Positions 13,213 to 27,591 of a stretch of DNA of 64,000 bases are shown here, in pieces. A program made the translations under genes and the position numbers. The stretch lies in the NCBI GenBank assembly GCA_907163375.1, contig CAJQUW010015391.1, forward strand, positions 1,116,001 through 1,180,000, given 5' to 3'. The notes under the pieces were generated by a model that saw only the letters and a list, made by a program, of their open reading frames with translations, ran no database searches and had not been told where the DNA came from. Every line of letters starts with the position of its first letter. The first letter of the stretch is position 1. The stretch comes from Prostheceraeus crozeri (taxonomy: Eukaryota; Platyhelminthes; Polycladida; Euryleptidae).

Positions 13213-13460
13213 ATATAAAGACTGTAAACTCCGCGAAAATTTGGAAACTACTTCTCAAAATGTATACTACTCGTTGAGGACAAGATAGCAGTAGTATGCA
13301 ATAAGTCTATAACTTGCTGCAGTCTAGAAGTCGAAGGTACCTCAACCGCAAGCGAATTTATGATGAAACATGGAGACTGGTGGAAGAAAGTATTATAGAG
13401 CAATTGAAGGAAACAATCATTGCAAATTGTCCATAAAGTCGCCACATTATCATGACTCAC

Positions 13461-16400
13461 CCCTCAAATTTTTTATTCGCAAAAATTTTATTTATTCACA
13501 AAATACAGATTCAATACTAATTTGTTGAAAGACGTAATTTAATTGCTTGTTTGTCTCTATACTTATGATATCACTGAAGCAGCAACAGAAATCTAGTGCG
13601 CGGAATTGAAGCATGATTTTTGTTGAGCTATGGTAATAATGCTCGAATCTAGACTTACAGTTCTGCTTCGAATAGTAGATGCCTTCGTGCTATCTGTTCC
13701 TTTTTCTTTAACAATTAGTGATCGATTAATAACTATTGGTATGTTGGTGGGATTTGCTTAAAAACTGACAGATTACAAGCGAAGCAGCAAATCAATGCTA
13801 GCTTTGGCATCTGCCGATACATAATCTAACATAGTAGATCCACTCTGTGCAAGAAAACAAGCATTAATTATGAGGAAACATAGCTTATAATTTGTAATAG
13901 CATCTTGATTGGAGTCACAAACGATATCTTCCTAGCAGCATGCTGCTGTCATGACTTCTTTTTATCACATCAGTACATACTCTCTCTCTCTCTCCGCTTG
14001 GTTTTTCGGCAGACTAAAATTGAGAGCAACATTTGCTTTTGTGTGCAGCAAAACATAATTCACAAAAACATCTAATTCCATCCACGCAGTCAAGACATTG
14101 ACGAATGTGTTTATGTTTCATTTATAACAATTGAACTTACTTTGAATTTTTGGAAGAAATCAATTCACCAAGACAGCATTATCAAAAACTGTCCATTACC
14201 TTTGGGTGTTGTTGTCCTTGTTGAAGCCAGTTGATCAATGTCAAGAGCCAATACTGAAAATGGAAGTCTGATGCTAATAATCTATCAGAATTCCATCCAC
14301 TCAGTCGAGGCAGTGACGAATGTGGGCTTGGTCGGTCATGTTACAACACCATTTGTTAGATGGCAAATCTGAAAGATATTCGACATCAATGAATTGTAAA
14401 TATAATGAAGGTCGCAACAATTAGAATATATTCACAGCCGTTGGTCATGAAGTGTATAGTTATAGTATAATATCAATAGTGCTTTGGCTCTACTAAGACA
14501 CACTAGATTCATTTTTTCACGCACATCTGTAAGTCGATAATTAGGGACGCTAGCACTGAGAAGTAAATAGTGGAAGCTGGTCGTTCCTACTAAATGCCGA
14601 ATTTAAAGAGAATCAATATTCTAACTGCTAAAAATCTAACTGTATCGTGCAATCAGGACAATTGAGTTCAATTTTATGACGTCACAATCAGTCTACGAGA
14701 ATATATTTTGCCAAAATAATTGCTCGAGCAGCAATTTCTGTTTCTCAGATGAATATTCAGAAATTCCCTCTGGTTATGACTTCACTAATGAGTGGTTATT
14801 CCAATATCCATAATAGAAATTGCTTTGCCACTTTTCCACTAACAACTCCCGGCGGTTCAATATAAAGATATATTTAGCCTCTTGAGGACAGATTAGCTCA
14901 CCTCGTCCTATTTTTAAATGCCAAATCTGCCCAGGTGGCGTACCTCGTCCTCGGCACTTATAGGCTGATTCTCTCATGTGCTCAACTCGGCAGTTGAATA
15001 ACAAGGACAATCTCGTCCTCCATCCTTAACAGGTTAAATATTAGCAGCAATTATGAATTCAGTATCAATATAAATACAGCATAATTCAATATGAAATCAG
15101 CAAAATCCAACAGATAAATCTTACAAAATCAATAAAAATTTATTTCTAAATTACATTTTATTAATTAACAGGATCAATTACAATTTGATTTGTTTCTGCT
15201 CTTATCGACGAAATCATAAAAACACTTCTGTAATTAAGTAATTGTGCTATAAATTGTACGTGCAGTATAATATTCTTGGAGGTAATTTTCTAAGCTTCAT
15301 CTACTGTGTGATTACAAAGGCTATTATAGAAAATATCCGAAGAAAATGTTTGATATCAAGTGTTGAAGAAATGTTCAAAACCAGTGTAAGAATCACGTTA
15401 ATCAGATAGACTCCTAGAGCATGAATGAAAAATGAAATTTGTAGCGCTAAATTTGAAACCCGTTTAGGACTGTTGAGACTACCTATGCAATACCATAGAA
15501 AACTACTGTATATTCTCTTATTTTCTTAGTGGAAGTATTCCACTACATGCTATCTAGTCACCATCATTAAGTATTTCAATCTGATTATGACATTAAATAT
15601 AGTTTTATGGATAATAGAACGGTTGTTTGTTCAAGGCAACGATATTATCAAACCAAGCGATGTCTAATGAAATTCAGTGCAATTAGCTTCTTTGTTGAAC
15701 AAAGTTTGAGGGAAGAGCACGGGCATAGACACATCAGTTGTCACTCAAAAAACTTAATAGAGCAAAGAAGTGAAAATAAAAAAATTAGATTAGTGATTAA
15801 ACTGATCTAGGGAAAGATAAATAACTATACAAAAAAGACGACTAAAAGCAGAAATAAACAAAAGACAGAATGGAAATATATATGGAAAAGTGAAGAAATA
15901 GTGAAGATATTGGGAGAGAAAAAAAGAAGCAATGCTGTAACTACATGTTTCTGCATAATAAAAATCGAGTGAAAATTAAGTGACTACGTCATGCTTTTAA
16001 CTGAAGTTATAATTAGTTACAAAGCAACATATTGAACGATTACCTCCTGATAACATGTTACATGCACTGACTGAGGGCAACACAAAAAAACGACTTGTAA
16101 AAACTATGAAATCTGCGACGTAGTAACTTTAAATAAAAGTTAATTAACTGTGCACTTTAAAAAATATTACCAAGTGTGGCAGTCAATATAAGCAGTTAAT
16201 ACCCTCATCCGCAAGTCATTTCCATGTAGCAATAATTAAGGTGTGTACTACTTATACACATTGAAATGATCTATAGAAAACGGCAACACCCCATTTTCAA
16301 GTGGAAGGTGCTAGGTAAGATAATAAAGGAATAAATTCAATATTACTTCATTTGGGTTTACGACTTTTGGGTTGCCTTAGTAATGATAAACTGGGATGAA

Positions 16401-16494
16401 ATAAAATGAATTTTTTTAATAAAATTTAAAAGATTGTATATGTATCAAACATATTTAAATAATGAAATTTTGAAACATATTTAAATAAAAAAAT
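13461..16494. other. No supportable gene; minor repeats
   Basis: A short (TC)n run lies at about 13980-13995. An imperfect direct repeat of about 35 bases, TTCCATCCAC(G/T)CAGTC...GACGAATGTG, occurs at about 14076 and 14287. No protein motif recognised. Confidence 0.4.
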
Positions 16495-17100
16495 GTTTTG
16501 CAGTCTTCAAAAACAAACTTGAAGCTGTGGAATTTTTCGACTATTTGAATTCTTTGCATAAAAGTATTCAATTTACCATAGAAAATGAACAAAACCAAAT
16601 CAAATTTCTCGCCGTTATTGTTCACAAAAATGCAGATAAATTTGAGACTGAATGGACTTTGAAAGACACCTACACCGGTATTTATGTTCGTAACGAATCG
16701 TTTGCTCCTTTCAAGCACAAAACTGCTGCTATTTGCTCCTTCATTTATCGTGCTAAACGCCTCTCTAGCAAAGATATTTATTTTGAGAGTGCTTGTAATA
16801 AAATCGCATCTATTGTTTATTAACAATGGTTTTCATACTAAAGTCATCGAGAAAATTAGAGACAAAATTTTGAATTCCGGACCTAGTAATGGTCAAAATG
16901 ATGATGATTTGGACCGTGATCGCATTTATTGGCAATTACCGTACATCAAAGAAAAAGAAAAGCAATCTCTCAAAACTTTTCACTCGATCAATCGCATCTT
17001 GCCCGACACTTGCAAATTAGCTGTCGCCTTCGATACTTTCAAAACGAGCAAACTGTTTCCGAACAAAGATGCCTATGAGTTTCGCCTCGATCAACCTTGA
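16495..17100 (+). pseudogene. Penelope-like element fragment (RT C-terminal part)
   Basis: The plus strand encodes FFDYLNSLHKSIQFTIENE, IKFLAVIVHKNADK and DTYTGIYVRNESFAPFKHK. These match the conserved post-RT region of Penelope-like retroelements (FL.yLNs.h.nI.FT.E.E, FLDV.V, vYRK.T.TG.Y). After a frameshift near 16822 it continues with NNGFHTKVIEKIRDKI and YIKEKEKQSL, again family-typical. The RT catalytic core and the GIY-YIG endonuclease are missing. It is a truncated, dead copy inside the 18.5-kb insert. Confidence 0.7.
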
Positions 17101-17744
17101 TGAACGAACACGAGTCTTCGGTTCCAATTTTATTGTTTTAGCATTTGATTGAATTCCGCAGTTTTAGACGGAATTGTAAATGCAAATCAGTTTCTATTGT
17201 ATTGTTTTTAGCATGTACTCAATTTCTGTGGCTTTAGACGCAATTGCCAAGAGTTCTTTTAGATTTGACAAGTTCTCAATTGATGTATTTAATGATTTTA
17301 TCTGCATTGTAACTTTGTCCTGAAGATATGTCCAATAATGACATGAAATCGATCGACCAACACTTGTCGTTTTTCTTTTAAAATAATTGAATAAATATGA
17401 AATTTTTATAAAAAATTGACAGTTTTCTTTTCGCATGCAGACATAAAGTGTAACAATAAGCAGATCTGATTATCGTTCACAATATTCATTGTCGCATTAA
17501 AACCTGGTTTGTTATTTTCAAATCGAAATGCAAATCCTATGACTTCTGTAACGTCTGGTAGCAGACCGATATTGCATAATAATCGCTTCAAAAATTCGTA
17601 ACAGTAAATACTAGTGCGCTTGCATGCATAACGCTCTCTTTCTTTCTCTCGACTGCCTGAACATAGTTTTATTTGTTGATATCAGTGAAAGTAAACAATT
17701 TTTGGCATGCTGCACAAAGATGCGCAAAGAAATCATTCTTGTTT

Positions 17745-19710
17745 ATGACAAAAATGAGATAAATTCAATCATAGTAACGTGACATTCGACAGGTAAAATC
17801 AATACGGTATGTGAAAGCCAAGAAAAAATATTAAGTTACCAAAGGACTTCATTGGGTTTCATTGGTTTTCACATACCGTAGTGATTGATTTTGCTTGTCT
17901 AATGCAATGTGACCAGATTATTTTTATCCAAAAACCGGTACAAAATCGATAGGCATTTACAGATAATGATAGTTGCTGACACAAACAGCGAATTTTAATA
18001 TATGCTGTTGGGCAATATCGTCAAACCCATGCTGTGACAATCATTGAATCTTCATCCTTACGCGTTATGTAAACTGACTTTTGGTTTTCAAATACCTCTT
18101 ATATGTGTTAGATTTAACGTTTCATCTATCTTCGTTATCCTAACTAATTCATAGCAGAGGACTGAGAAAGTGGCGAAACATAGTGCACAACCTTCACTTC
18201 GATGATGTGACTTAATAATGAACTCCGTATGTGATACTGGTGTTTGTTTTTCGTATCTACGGTGTATGGCAATTTATTGAATGCTTTTTCCATTTCCACT
18301 AGTTTTTAGTATATTTCTTCAATCGGTGTTCAGTCATCGATTTTTCAACTCGTTATGCTCAGGACTCATTACCTCCTCATTATGAACAATGACGGATTCT
18401 TAATATATTTTCATCCATAAAGGATGTATAAATAAATGTGTATATCTGCAATTGTTTTTCCATAACTTATTATGTAATAATCAATTTCATGATATTTGGT
18501 TAATGTTGATCTCTGAAATGTATAATAAAGCTTTTTTTGGTTTATGTAGTATTTTGTTTTATTTGTATATTTTGCTTTCTACGACTGAGAGAATTCGATT
18601 CTATTTCGTCGTTGCATGAAGATGTCAGCTATATAAATATTTGAAACAATTCAGTAATTTTGTCACCAAATGTGAATTGTTCATGTATTTAAAATACTAT
18701 GACTATATGAACTAAAATACTATATGTTCATGGAATCGTGAATTTTCCTCTTTATATCAGAGGTGTTGTCGTGCCTTGTCATTGGTTAAACGCTTGTCAG
18801 TCAATGGCAATGACAGCTGCATTATATGGCAAGCTTACATTTCATTTGTATACTCGAGAATTTCATTTCGTTGGCCTGTAATTTGTGACATCCCTACGAA
18901 ATTGCTTACGAAACTCGATCGTTTGGAGCGCATCGTCAAGCGTTGGGGATTCATCACCATTAAGCTTCCACTGAAAGTCAGACTTGATCGAGTCTGTGTC
19001 AAATAGATTCGAGAAGTTGCTAATCACGCACGCTGTCATCCTCTCACATCTTTTTTATTGTTCGTGCGCCAAATAGGCATGCAAGACACTCTCGCAAATT
19101 GTTGATGCCGTTTTGTAAACCTGCGTTCTACAAGTCATTTGTCAGATTTTCTTCCGAAACGTGATTTCTTCTGTACACATCTCACCAAAAACCGCTATTT
19201 TGTATTTTGGTTTATCAATAAAGCATTATTATTATAGTAAGAAAATACACTATTTAATGTTTAATCACTTCTGTGTTCATATTTCTGCCTCCCTCAGTAG
19301 CATTGTTTCCATGTGGTTTTCTTGTACACGATAAGAAACTAATGTTGTATCGAAACTCTTTATTTATAGTTGAAATGGCAATAAAATCAGAAATGCTGTT
19401 TATTTGCGTATTTTCTGTTTGAATGTATGTCATGCAACATTTGCTTTTTTTTAAAAAAGTTGAAAAACTGCTGGTATGGCATGTCAAAATTAAGCTTCAC
19501 ATTAGGCATTGCCTTGATTGTATCTGCAAGTGAATTTTAGCACTGAAACACGGCAAAACCGGAACATGCATCTGTCCCGAAAGACACTTTTGGGACGACG
19601 GGACAAAATCGCCAAAACCGGGAAAGTTCCGGTAAAACCAGGACGTATGCTCACGCTGGTCTACTAATGTCACGTTATTGTGATTGAATTTATCTCATTG
19701 CAGCGAACTA
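17745..19710. repeat. Inverted repeat pair flanking about 1.95 kb; inner hairpin at 17779-17935
   Basis: GAGATAAATTCAATCATAGT then AACGTGACATT at about 17757 recurs inverted at about 19664-19702. Within the left part, GTGACATTCGACAGGTAAAA and following (17782) pairs with the inverted copy ending near 17933, giving arms of about 50 bases. AAAACCGG(T/G)ACA-type motifs occur near both ends. This looks like a fold-back or MITE-like DNA element into which a LINE fragment was later inserted. Confidence 0.5.
18750..19240 (+). pseudogene. LINE 3' fragment (RT C-terminus and 3' end)
   Basis: AYISFVYSRISFRWPVICDI and LTKLDRLERIVKRW match the region after the RT domain of CR1/jockey-type LINEs (Y.slI.p...Y..PvW...... 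kL..lqr...R). A following frame contains HARCHPLTSF and later RSTSHLSDFLP, also family-like. It ends with AATAAA and an (ATT)n-type tail near 19235. The 5' side is truncated, as is usual for LINE insertions. Frames are broken by stops. Confidence 0.6.
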
Positions 19711-22700
19711 TCAGTTAGCGCCAACGCTCAGGAAAAAAAGTAAAAATGTATGAATAAGTAACACACACTTGCATGACTATCGTGTCTGACGTATTCTTGA
19801 TAGTTTAGTTTAGGTCTAACATTGATAATGAAAAAGGAAATTTCAAATATAACAATAAATTGCAATTTGTAACAATGAAATACGTTTATCTTCATTGTTA
19901 CTTCCTTATTACTCCATCTTCATACAGCCTAACTGTCTAAAAACAGATGTTAACGAATCCCGGGATTCTGAATCCCGTAAAAATAATGTGATCCTGTGAT
20001 CTCGGAATTGAAAACCTTAGCTGCGTGTACATAACAACTGTGGTCAAAGTAGAATATTTCTCTATGAGCAAATTAATTCCGATATTTGATCGATCCCGAG
20101 ATTGAGCCAACCTGAGGCAATGTAGGCGAAAACTGTGGTCTACTCATCAATTTGCCTCCGAAAATCTCAATCCCGGGGTTGGCTAATACCTAATCCCACA
20201 GTTCAATCCCAGTTTTGAGTGATTCGCTAATGTTCATTTTGCTAATTTCTGAATCCCAGGATAGGAATTGCCGGTCTGTAGCAACTAGCAAGGCGCAGCC
20301 GCTGCCAGAGTTATCAAGCAGCGAACATGCTTTGTAATCCATCTGCTAGAGACAAAGCTGACTCATTCATTCTCTTCACTTAATGAATATAGCATCTGCG
20401 TTTCACAGTTGATCGGCAGAAGTGCAAGATACTAACCATCAATCGAGCACTGAAAATACATCGGTCGCTCATTGGCTCATTCCTGACAACTTATCGGCGG
20501 ACGTGCGCGTATTCACCCTCTGCAGTCCTGTATTATTCTGTCTATACGATGAAGCAGATGAATCTTCCCACGCTTTCTATTCAAGGTCATCAACACGAGC
20601 TGAGTGAGAATGAATGAGTGTTCGAAAGAGACTTGATGCCCGCTGGATCAGAAAACCCATGAGGAATAAGGTCCGAACCAATCTATGGAGTTTCAGTCGG
20701 GATTTCGATGTCGCTAACTGATAATTAATAGGACACATTTTCATTTCATTGCAGTCATTCTTCGACTTCAACATACATGTACTTCATGTCATGAAAATGT
20801 TCATGATCCAAAACTTCTTTGGATACGCATGTGGTCACTGGTCACTAAGAACCAAAGAATAGAAAGCTTAGGTTCAGTTTAACATCAGATTTTGTAGAAA
20901 CTACTGATTAGCGTATGATTTGCATCAATACAGACCGTTTCATTAATCGCTGCACAGCGAGAAACTTAGCATTTTCTTTCGTTATTCTTATTAAATGTAA
21001 TTGCAAAGTCGACTAACAGGTGCAACTTGCAACGTACGTTAATGCTGTTAATCAGCTCAACTGATTACTCGATTATCCGACCGCACACCTAATTAATTAA
21101 TCAATGTTACTTACAATGCAAAGAATTTGCCTGGAAAGTTCACGAATCGCATCAAATAAGCTGTCGCCTGTTTAATAAGTAACTAATCGGTCGTCATGTC
21201 AATCATTCGATGACGCCGCAAACCGAGACACAATAGAATCTTGTCGGGAAGCCGGCTCTAGCGCCTTCTTGCTGTGTGACGCGTGTATGCTTTATGCATA
21301 TTCGAATATCTCGATGAACTCAAAGCCAGCAAAAGAAGGATTGGTGAGGTCAATGATGATTCCTAGGTTTGTAAGAGAACGGATGGGCCGATTTTTATAA
21401 AACTTACATATTCTTGGAACTGATAACATCAGCTTTCATTAAGAAGTTAAAAAGTTGCTGTGTTGAAACGGTTTATCTCACAGTCACTTGGAAGAACGTG
21501 AAATGATGCAACTACGCAAGTTATAAACAACTTGAATGAAAATGCTCTAAATTTGGTCAAAATTCAAAATACATCATGTCGTCTAAAAGCTTATTAAAAG
21601 ACTGATTCAATGGCAACAATCAAAAGTTTGCATTTTGTGTAGTTCCTTCTGGAGGTATCAGCATAAATAATGACCAAAATGACATCATTTTTAAATGTGC
21701 TGATCACAAATAAGCGGACATGGCATGAAGTTTGTTGATATTGAGATTCTCTTTCAATGAATGAGATGTGTTAAATGTTTCTCAGCGACAATTTTGTGAT
21801 GGATCTTTCTCATGATGTATCTTTTTGTACATTCACGCAATCGTGGCCTCCATTCATCATGAAGTAATTGATGGATAACTGATGGTGTCGCTCTGTCAGA
21901 CGATCTTCATTGAAAAATTCATCATGCATCAGAACATCGAGTTGAATGTATGTTTATATGCATGTAGATCTAAAAAAAACATTTAGAATTTTTAGCGAGT
22001 CAATCATCTAGCGGTGATTGCAAAGTATATTATCAGAGGATCATATCAAAATGTATGAAAAACAAATTTTACAAGCTCACAAATAAAAAAAAGAGAAACT
22101 CCTACACCGGTAACGTGTCTCTTATAACACGGCGCTACCCACAAGAATGTCAAGCTGAATCCGTTGGATAAAGTAGGAGAACGACCTGGTGCTCGAAGTT
22201 GCCGCCGCAATTCTGGTTCAAAGTTCCTTAAATCATTTATGCAAATTCCGCAATGATGAAAATGCACCTAGATATCAGTATGCACTAAATATCATCCACA
22301 AACAAGTTATCCAGTAAAAAAATCAGAAGAAAAAATACAAGTTATATGAGTCATACTTAACATTTTTGCTGTAAAATAACATAGCTTCAGTAATCAAAAG
22401 TACATTTCTGAAAAAATCAAGGGAGGAAACACTATGGTGTCGGTTTCGATTAGACGATCTATTAAATTGGGCTACGACATGTTGATCATTAATTTGATAA
22501 AGAAAATCAATATTGTCTTGCAAACATCGCTATGTAGTTGTACAGGATGGAAGCACCTTGAATATCCTAGGATGGTTTTTGGCAAGTTTCTTAATAGCAA
22601 AAGTACTATAACCAAAACGTTTTCATAGTTTGTATTTAAAACAAAGAAAATATGAAGGGCATTGTACACCTCGTTTCCTTTATCTTCCAGTTTACAACTT

Positions 22701-23328
22701 TTGTATATACATACACGATGGTGGAAAAGAGTAATTTTTATACCAAGAAATTGCAATTCAATATCAAATGCAATATTATACATGCCTGCAAAAGTCACAA
22801 TATACGCATTCATCTTCAACTGATTAGCCACTGAATGGAGCTGCGTTGAGGCCCATGAGAAAGTTAAACATAATCCACTGGTCTGCGGGCTGACTTAGGT
22901 TGACAACCTTTGATCTCCATGAATGTGTATTATTTCTCATACGATGATGAAAATCATCCCAGCAGCCATTTATAATAGAATATAATGCTTACTAATTCAA
23001 ATTATTAATTGAAGTTGTCCTAATGAGGACTGATGGCGTTCTCCAATCCGCAAGTGTACAGATGCAATGCTACTGTAACCATTGGATTAATCCGTTTGTG
23101 GATTAATTATGTTTGCAATACATAGCTCATTCATCATCAAATAGCTCTTAATCAATATTCGCTAAATAATCATATGATCTGGAACAAGTCATTTCCAAAA
23201 TTCTGCTATCGAGGTAACTAATTGTGAAACATCGTGAAGAGATATACCAACACAGAAAGTTGCTGGTCAGCATTCATCACAATTCATCGGAATGTATAAA
23301 AAGCGAATGACTGATTTCGAATGCATGA
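19711..23328. other. No supportable gene
   Basis: Several copies of short motifs such as GAATCCCGGGATT and AATCCCAGGAT (19960-20265) suggest a decayed fold-back repeat. Otherwise only short frames without motifs are present. Confidence 0.4.
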
Positions 23329-23640
23329 ATGGATGACTATGAAATAACTTACCGTTTTCAAAAGCGCGGTAAATTGCTTCATTCAAAATTGCTTTCAATA
23401 TCAGAGGTGGATGTTGAATTCCTCAGTGCTAGATATCCAAAAGGCTGCTTCCATGCGGATGTTGCTACTCTCAAGTACAGAACGAACAGATGGTTTGCCT
23501 GTTTCCTGAACGATAGTTGGCTGTGTGCGGAGATTGACTCAGAGAATCCTTCTATCTTGTCAATCCAGCGGAAGGACGGGAGGGTAGACATACCATCAAA
23601 TGCCAGAATTGCAGGCCTAGAACAAAACGTAGCACATTAA
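23329..23640 (+). CDS. Unassigned 103-codon open frame
   Basis: The frame begins MDDYEITYRFQKRGKLLHSK and ends IAGLEQNVAH before a TAA. It has balanced, protein-like composition (WFACFLNDSWLCAEIDSENP), and a TATA-like GTATAAAAAG lies only about 35 bases before the ATG, too close for a normal 5' UTR. No domain is recognised. It could be a small gene, a transposon remnant or chance. Confidence 0.25.
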   Translation: MDDYEITYRFQKRGKLLHSKLLSISEVDVEFLSARYPKGCFHADVATLKYRTNRWFACFLNDSWLCAEIDSENPSILSIQRKDGRVDIPSNARIAGLEQNVAH

Positions 23641-24269
23641 GTTACCAATTTGATCGCCTACGAATCAGTTTACAATTCGCTGGTTCATTTAGTATAGGCT
23701 GAAAGTTCACAAGACGCCAGTGGTATACTTTTAATAGCGGATGCATTAAAAATGTTTAACTTTATTGGCCCTTTTTCATTTGGTCCATCACATATGGTGT
23801 ATTCGCATAAATGATAAATTAGTTTAAACCTATTCATTTCGTGTATTCAGATAGCAGTTGATCGTAAATGGGTAGTATTATTCAATCAGTTCTCTATTTC
23901 TCATTTGTTACTTGCGTTTCTACGTCATGCGACACAGTCACAAATAAGATAAGCTTTCAGAAATTGATGCAACACTCTGTGATTGATTATGACAATACCG
24001 CCATAATTATCATATGCGACTGAGGGACAAAAATCATCTCAACTTTAGAGCACACAAATATCTTGAAATTGGAGGTGAACGAACTACGGCAGAACTACTG
24101 ACTCACCACAATCTACATATTACACTCTGGACCAAATAGGCAAGGGAAAAGGATAAATTTTCGGCATCGAGTATGGTGCCGATTATTTTTGAAAAGCGGA
24201 AAGACCTCCAGGTCTTTGTCGTGAACATGGTGGTGAGCAGAAGCCGAAAACATACGAATTCATGTAGGG
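23641..24269. other. No supportable gene
   Basis: AT-rich sequence with no recognised motif. Confidence 0.4.
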
Positions 24270-24735
24270 CATATATTTCAAACAGCAAAACAGCTTCTAA
24301 ACAAGGCAAATGCAACACCACCCTCTTCCTCTCCTCTCGCAACAACTACCACCTTTCAAACACCAAACCCCAAAGTTTTCAGCACAGGGAAGCACACCTC
24401 ACCCTCCCCCCCCCATCACACAGCTATCCAACACAACAACAAAGTAGCTACTTGATACAAACACACACCCATCACGTCGGCACGTACCTAATGCAGACAA
24501 GACAACAAATAATTCACGCAATCCCCCACAGTTCACAAATCAGAACAAGCACTCGACTGACGTACACGCAGAACATCAACACAACTCTGCACCAACAAAT
24601 CACCCTTCTTAAAAGAATACCTACAAAACACAGACCCCTCTATCCACTCTTCACTCTATGCCCCCTTTGAAAATCACAACCGCACGAAACAAAACACCTC
24701 TCCGCTTACACACACACATATATAATGCTCACACT
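24270..24735. other. G-depleted, A/C-rich island
   Basis: Over about 460 bases the plus strand is almost free of G and very rich in A and C, unlike either flank. It includes a C9 run near 24408. One frame stays open (to 24670), giving a Thr/His/Gln/Ser-rich, low-complexity peptide unlikely to be a normal protein. Strand bias of this strength is seen in some retroelement coding strands and in G-to-A edited copies; the cause here is unknown. Confidence 0.6.
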
Positions 24736-24859
24736 ATGGGACCTGTGGGTTGCCCCGTCAGCTGGGCATATAGCTCATATGCCGCTGGGAGCAGGCGATT
24801 GGCCCGTCCTGATGGCGCATTCTCATTAGCAAGCAGGTAGTAGGTTGACACCAGCGCCT

Positions 24860-26267
24860 ATATTTAATCGTTCTGCAATAAAAGGGATCCCTTGCACCAA
24901 GGTCTTTCCGTTTTTTAAAATAAATTGAAAATGATTTCCATTAGATTTCCATGACAATCAAGGTAAAGCTTGCATTTCGAAAGAGACGGAAAATAGTGAG
25001 CTATCCAAGAACACGAGGATATCACGATGTCATTTTAGAATTACAAATTTACAAATCATGTAAAATTCACGAGTCAGATTTCGAAAAGCAAAATTTTCAA
25101 ATACGATTTTAAGACGAGCCTTAACTACAGAATATGATAGTTTAGCAATACCGATTTCCCTGACGTGCAATTTATAGCTGTTCAAAGACAGAAGCTACTC
25201 TTCCGGTAAGCCTACAAATTGCAGTCTCTACTCTTACGAATAAATAACGAAATGGAACGTAGCTCTATCCGTTCACATTACTTCCAAGTACAATAGGATG
25301 GACCCTCTTTTCGTTGTGGTTGAACAAACATATTTTAAAGTTAACCATTCAAATTCGAATGATTGGCTGATGGCGGACGATGCTGAATCATGAAAGAAAG
25401 ATTCCTCGTAGCACGAAAAATTACTTTCTAATTTAAATTATACCATTATATGCAGTCGATTGCTAAGTATCAATCACAATATGCCTTATACACATACAAT
25501 ATATGTCACAATACCTTATAATGGTCCTTCATTTATAGAACTTACCTCTCTTGTGGCTTTCCTATAGATAGCTTTATTCCGTGCTGCTGGATTAATACAG
25601 GGCAGATGAGAGATGTTCGCAAGATGAATTTAAGGGAGCTTCATAGGTGTGATTCGGGATGGCAAGAAGTGGGATCTGAGATCACGATGCGCAGCTGCGC
25701 TCCTAAATGATAGTGACAAACAAAAGTTCTTCAACAATAGAGACCACCTTCTCCCATTGGCACCAAAGTCACCGTCGCTCCATTGATGAGAAAGGAAGTC
25801 CTTCTTCAGTTGTGAACTACTCGCACTTGTTCTTTTATCTTCCTTCGTGGTTTTCCTTCTCAACTTCGCGTTTTGAGAGATTATTTTCTGAAAAATCAAT
25901 TAAATCATGAGTAACAAAATTGAAGATGGTTCATAAATCACGCATAAGATTTTACTTAATTAGTCATTTGACTGAACTTCATTTTTGTATTGCAAAGTTC
26001 TATGATAAATTCTGCGGAAATAGATGAAAGCCAGTCCGAAAACATAATGCATAGCAGTAACACAACAGGATAATAGCGATATAATCTCATCAAAATAATA
26101 GCATTATTGATAAACCATAACGCAATGATATGCCGGTATATCGCGAATTCCGTCAATGTAGTGCTCCATGTATGAAAACGAATTCTGATATACGTATATA
26201 AACGAAAGGTGATTATATGAGCTCTCACAAATTTTCACAGTATAACAACAGATATTCCTATAGTGCC
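24860..26267. other. No supportable gene
   Basis: No conserved coding motif or RNA gene recognised. Confidence 0.4.
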
Positions 26268-27250
26268 ATAGCAGGGTTTCCCAACCGAGGAGAGATCGCC
26301 AGGGGGTCCACGTAGGTCAAGGGATGATTTTTTTGGGGGGGGGGCGAAACTTTAGGAAATATGCCAGGGGTTCACAAGAGCACCAGAAGCTACTCTTTTC
26401 AATACATCCCTACAATACTTCTGCAAATCACTTAGCATACTGTGATCGGACGTCATGAACAATCATAATTTTCCTTGCTGAGCTGTGAGCTACAAGGTTC
26501 GAAAAGGCACGTATTAATTCAAAGACTAAGTTATTCAGCATTGTCAATAAGTTAGAATTCAGGTATAGGAAACTCATGAGACACGACTTCGCGATCACTT
26601 GCCAATTTTGCCATGCTTCCGATCATATGCCATGCGTCCGTGGTTTGATCATCACAGAGCATGTCCTTCGACTCATGAATGACTTCCGGCATCGATTCCA
26701 GGATTTGTAAGAAATGGAAGAAATGCAAAGCTGCCTAACTCAGTCATCTGTTTACAAAGCGTAGCATTAAGAACTGCTACCAAATGGAGCTGGCTGACAA
26801 TTAGAACGGAGTTGAATGAGCAAGAAGGTCAGGATACACTGAAGTATGCCATCGAAACTTCATGATAACAGTGTCTTCCTTAGAGGTCAAACCAGTCTTG
26901 AATATGTGGAACCTTTGGAAACTACTCAGTAATCACAGTACATAATTTAGTCAACCATTGAAGATTTGTGGAAATCTGAGAGGACAGCCCACTTAACATC
27001 TAGATTTTTCACTTCATTATGGAATGACACTGCACCAAAATAAGCAGAATATTTTATTTGCTTTGAATTTTTGAACGAGTTTCATTTGAAACGTGCTATA
27101 TTTAAAAAAATGCATCTCGGTTCCTTTTCATCTACGTGTTTATGGTTATCCAGATAATCCAACCAAGGCCTATAAATCGCTAACTTCCTGACGCTCATTG
27201 GAGCGGCAGCTCTAACTGCATTTCGAAAATTGAATAAAATCCTATTGAAA
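26268..27250 (+). mobile_element. hAT-like DNA transposon relic (left terminus and decayed body)
   Basis: CAGGGTTTCCCAACC at 26268, followed by GCCAGGGGGTCCACG and later CAGGGGTTCACAAG, is typical of the ends of hAT elements of the ZBED/Charlie type. Downstream, MNDFRHRFQDL resembles the hAT F..RF.dL motif, but the frame is full of stops. The right terminus was not found. A run of 10 G lies at about 26334. Confidence 0.35.
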
Positions 27251-27591
27251 TTCAACTCTGTGACATTGATCTTGTATTTTTCTTTAATCGCATATTGAGT
27301 ACGAGCTAAAAACCCTCAGAGCAAATTAATTACATTGCAATTCAATAACTAGGTAAATCAAGGAAACCACAAATACCGGTACATGGAAACTATGTACGAA
27401 GTCGTCATATTTTAACTCCACAAATTTAGTAGATCTTTCAGACGAATTCAAAGTCCGGATATCTCGATCTTCAATCCCAGGATTTCAGAAACAAAAAATT
27501 AACCAAAATTCCTTTTCTTCTCCGATAACTGTGATCTCAAGCACTTGATTTGCCGCCTCATTTTCGTCAAACTTCGCCAACAAATACTCAC

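Noticed and set aside
24735-24860. tRNA-derived SINE head or tRNA gene
   Set aside because: TAGCTCATATG resembles an A box, but no B box or cloverleaf could be formed.
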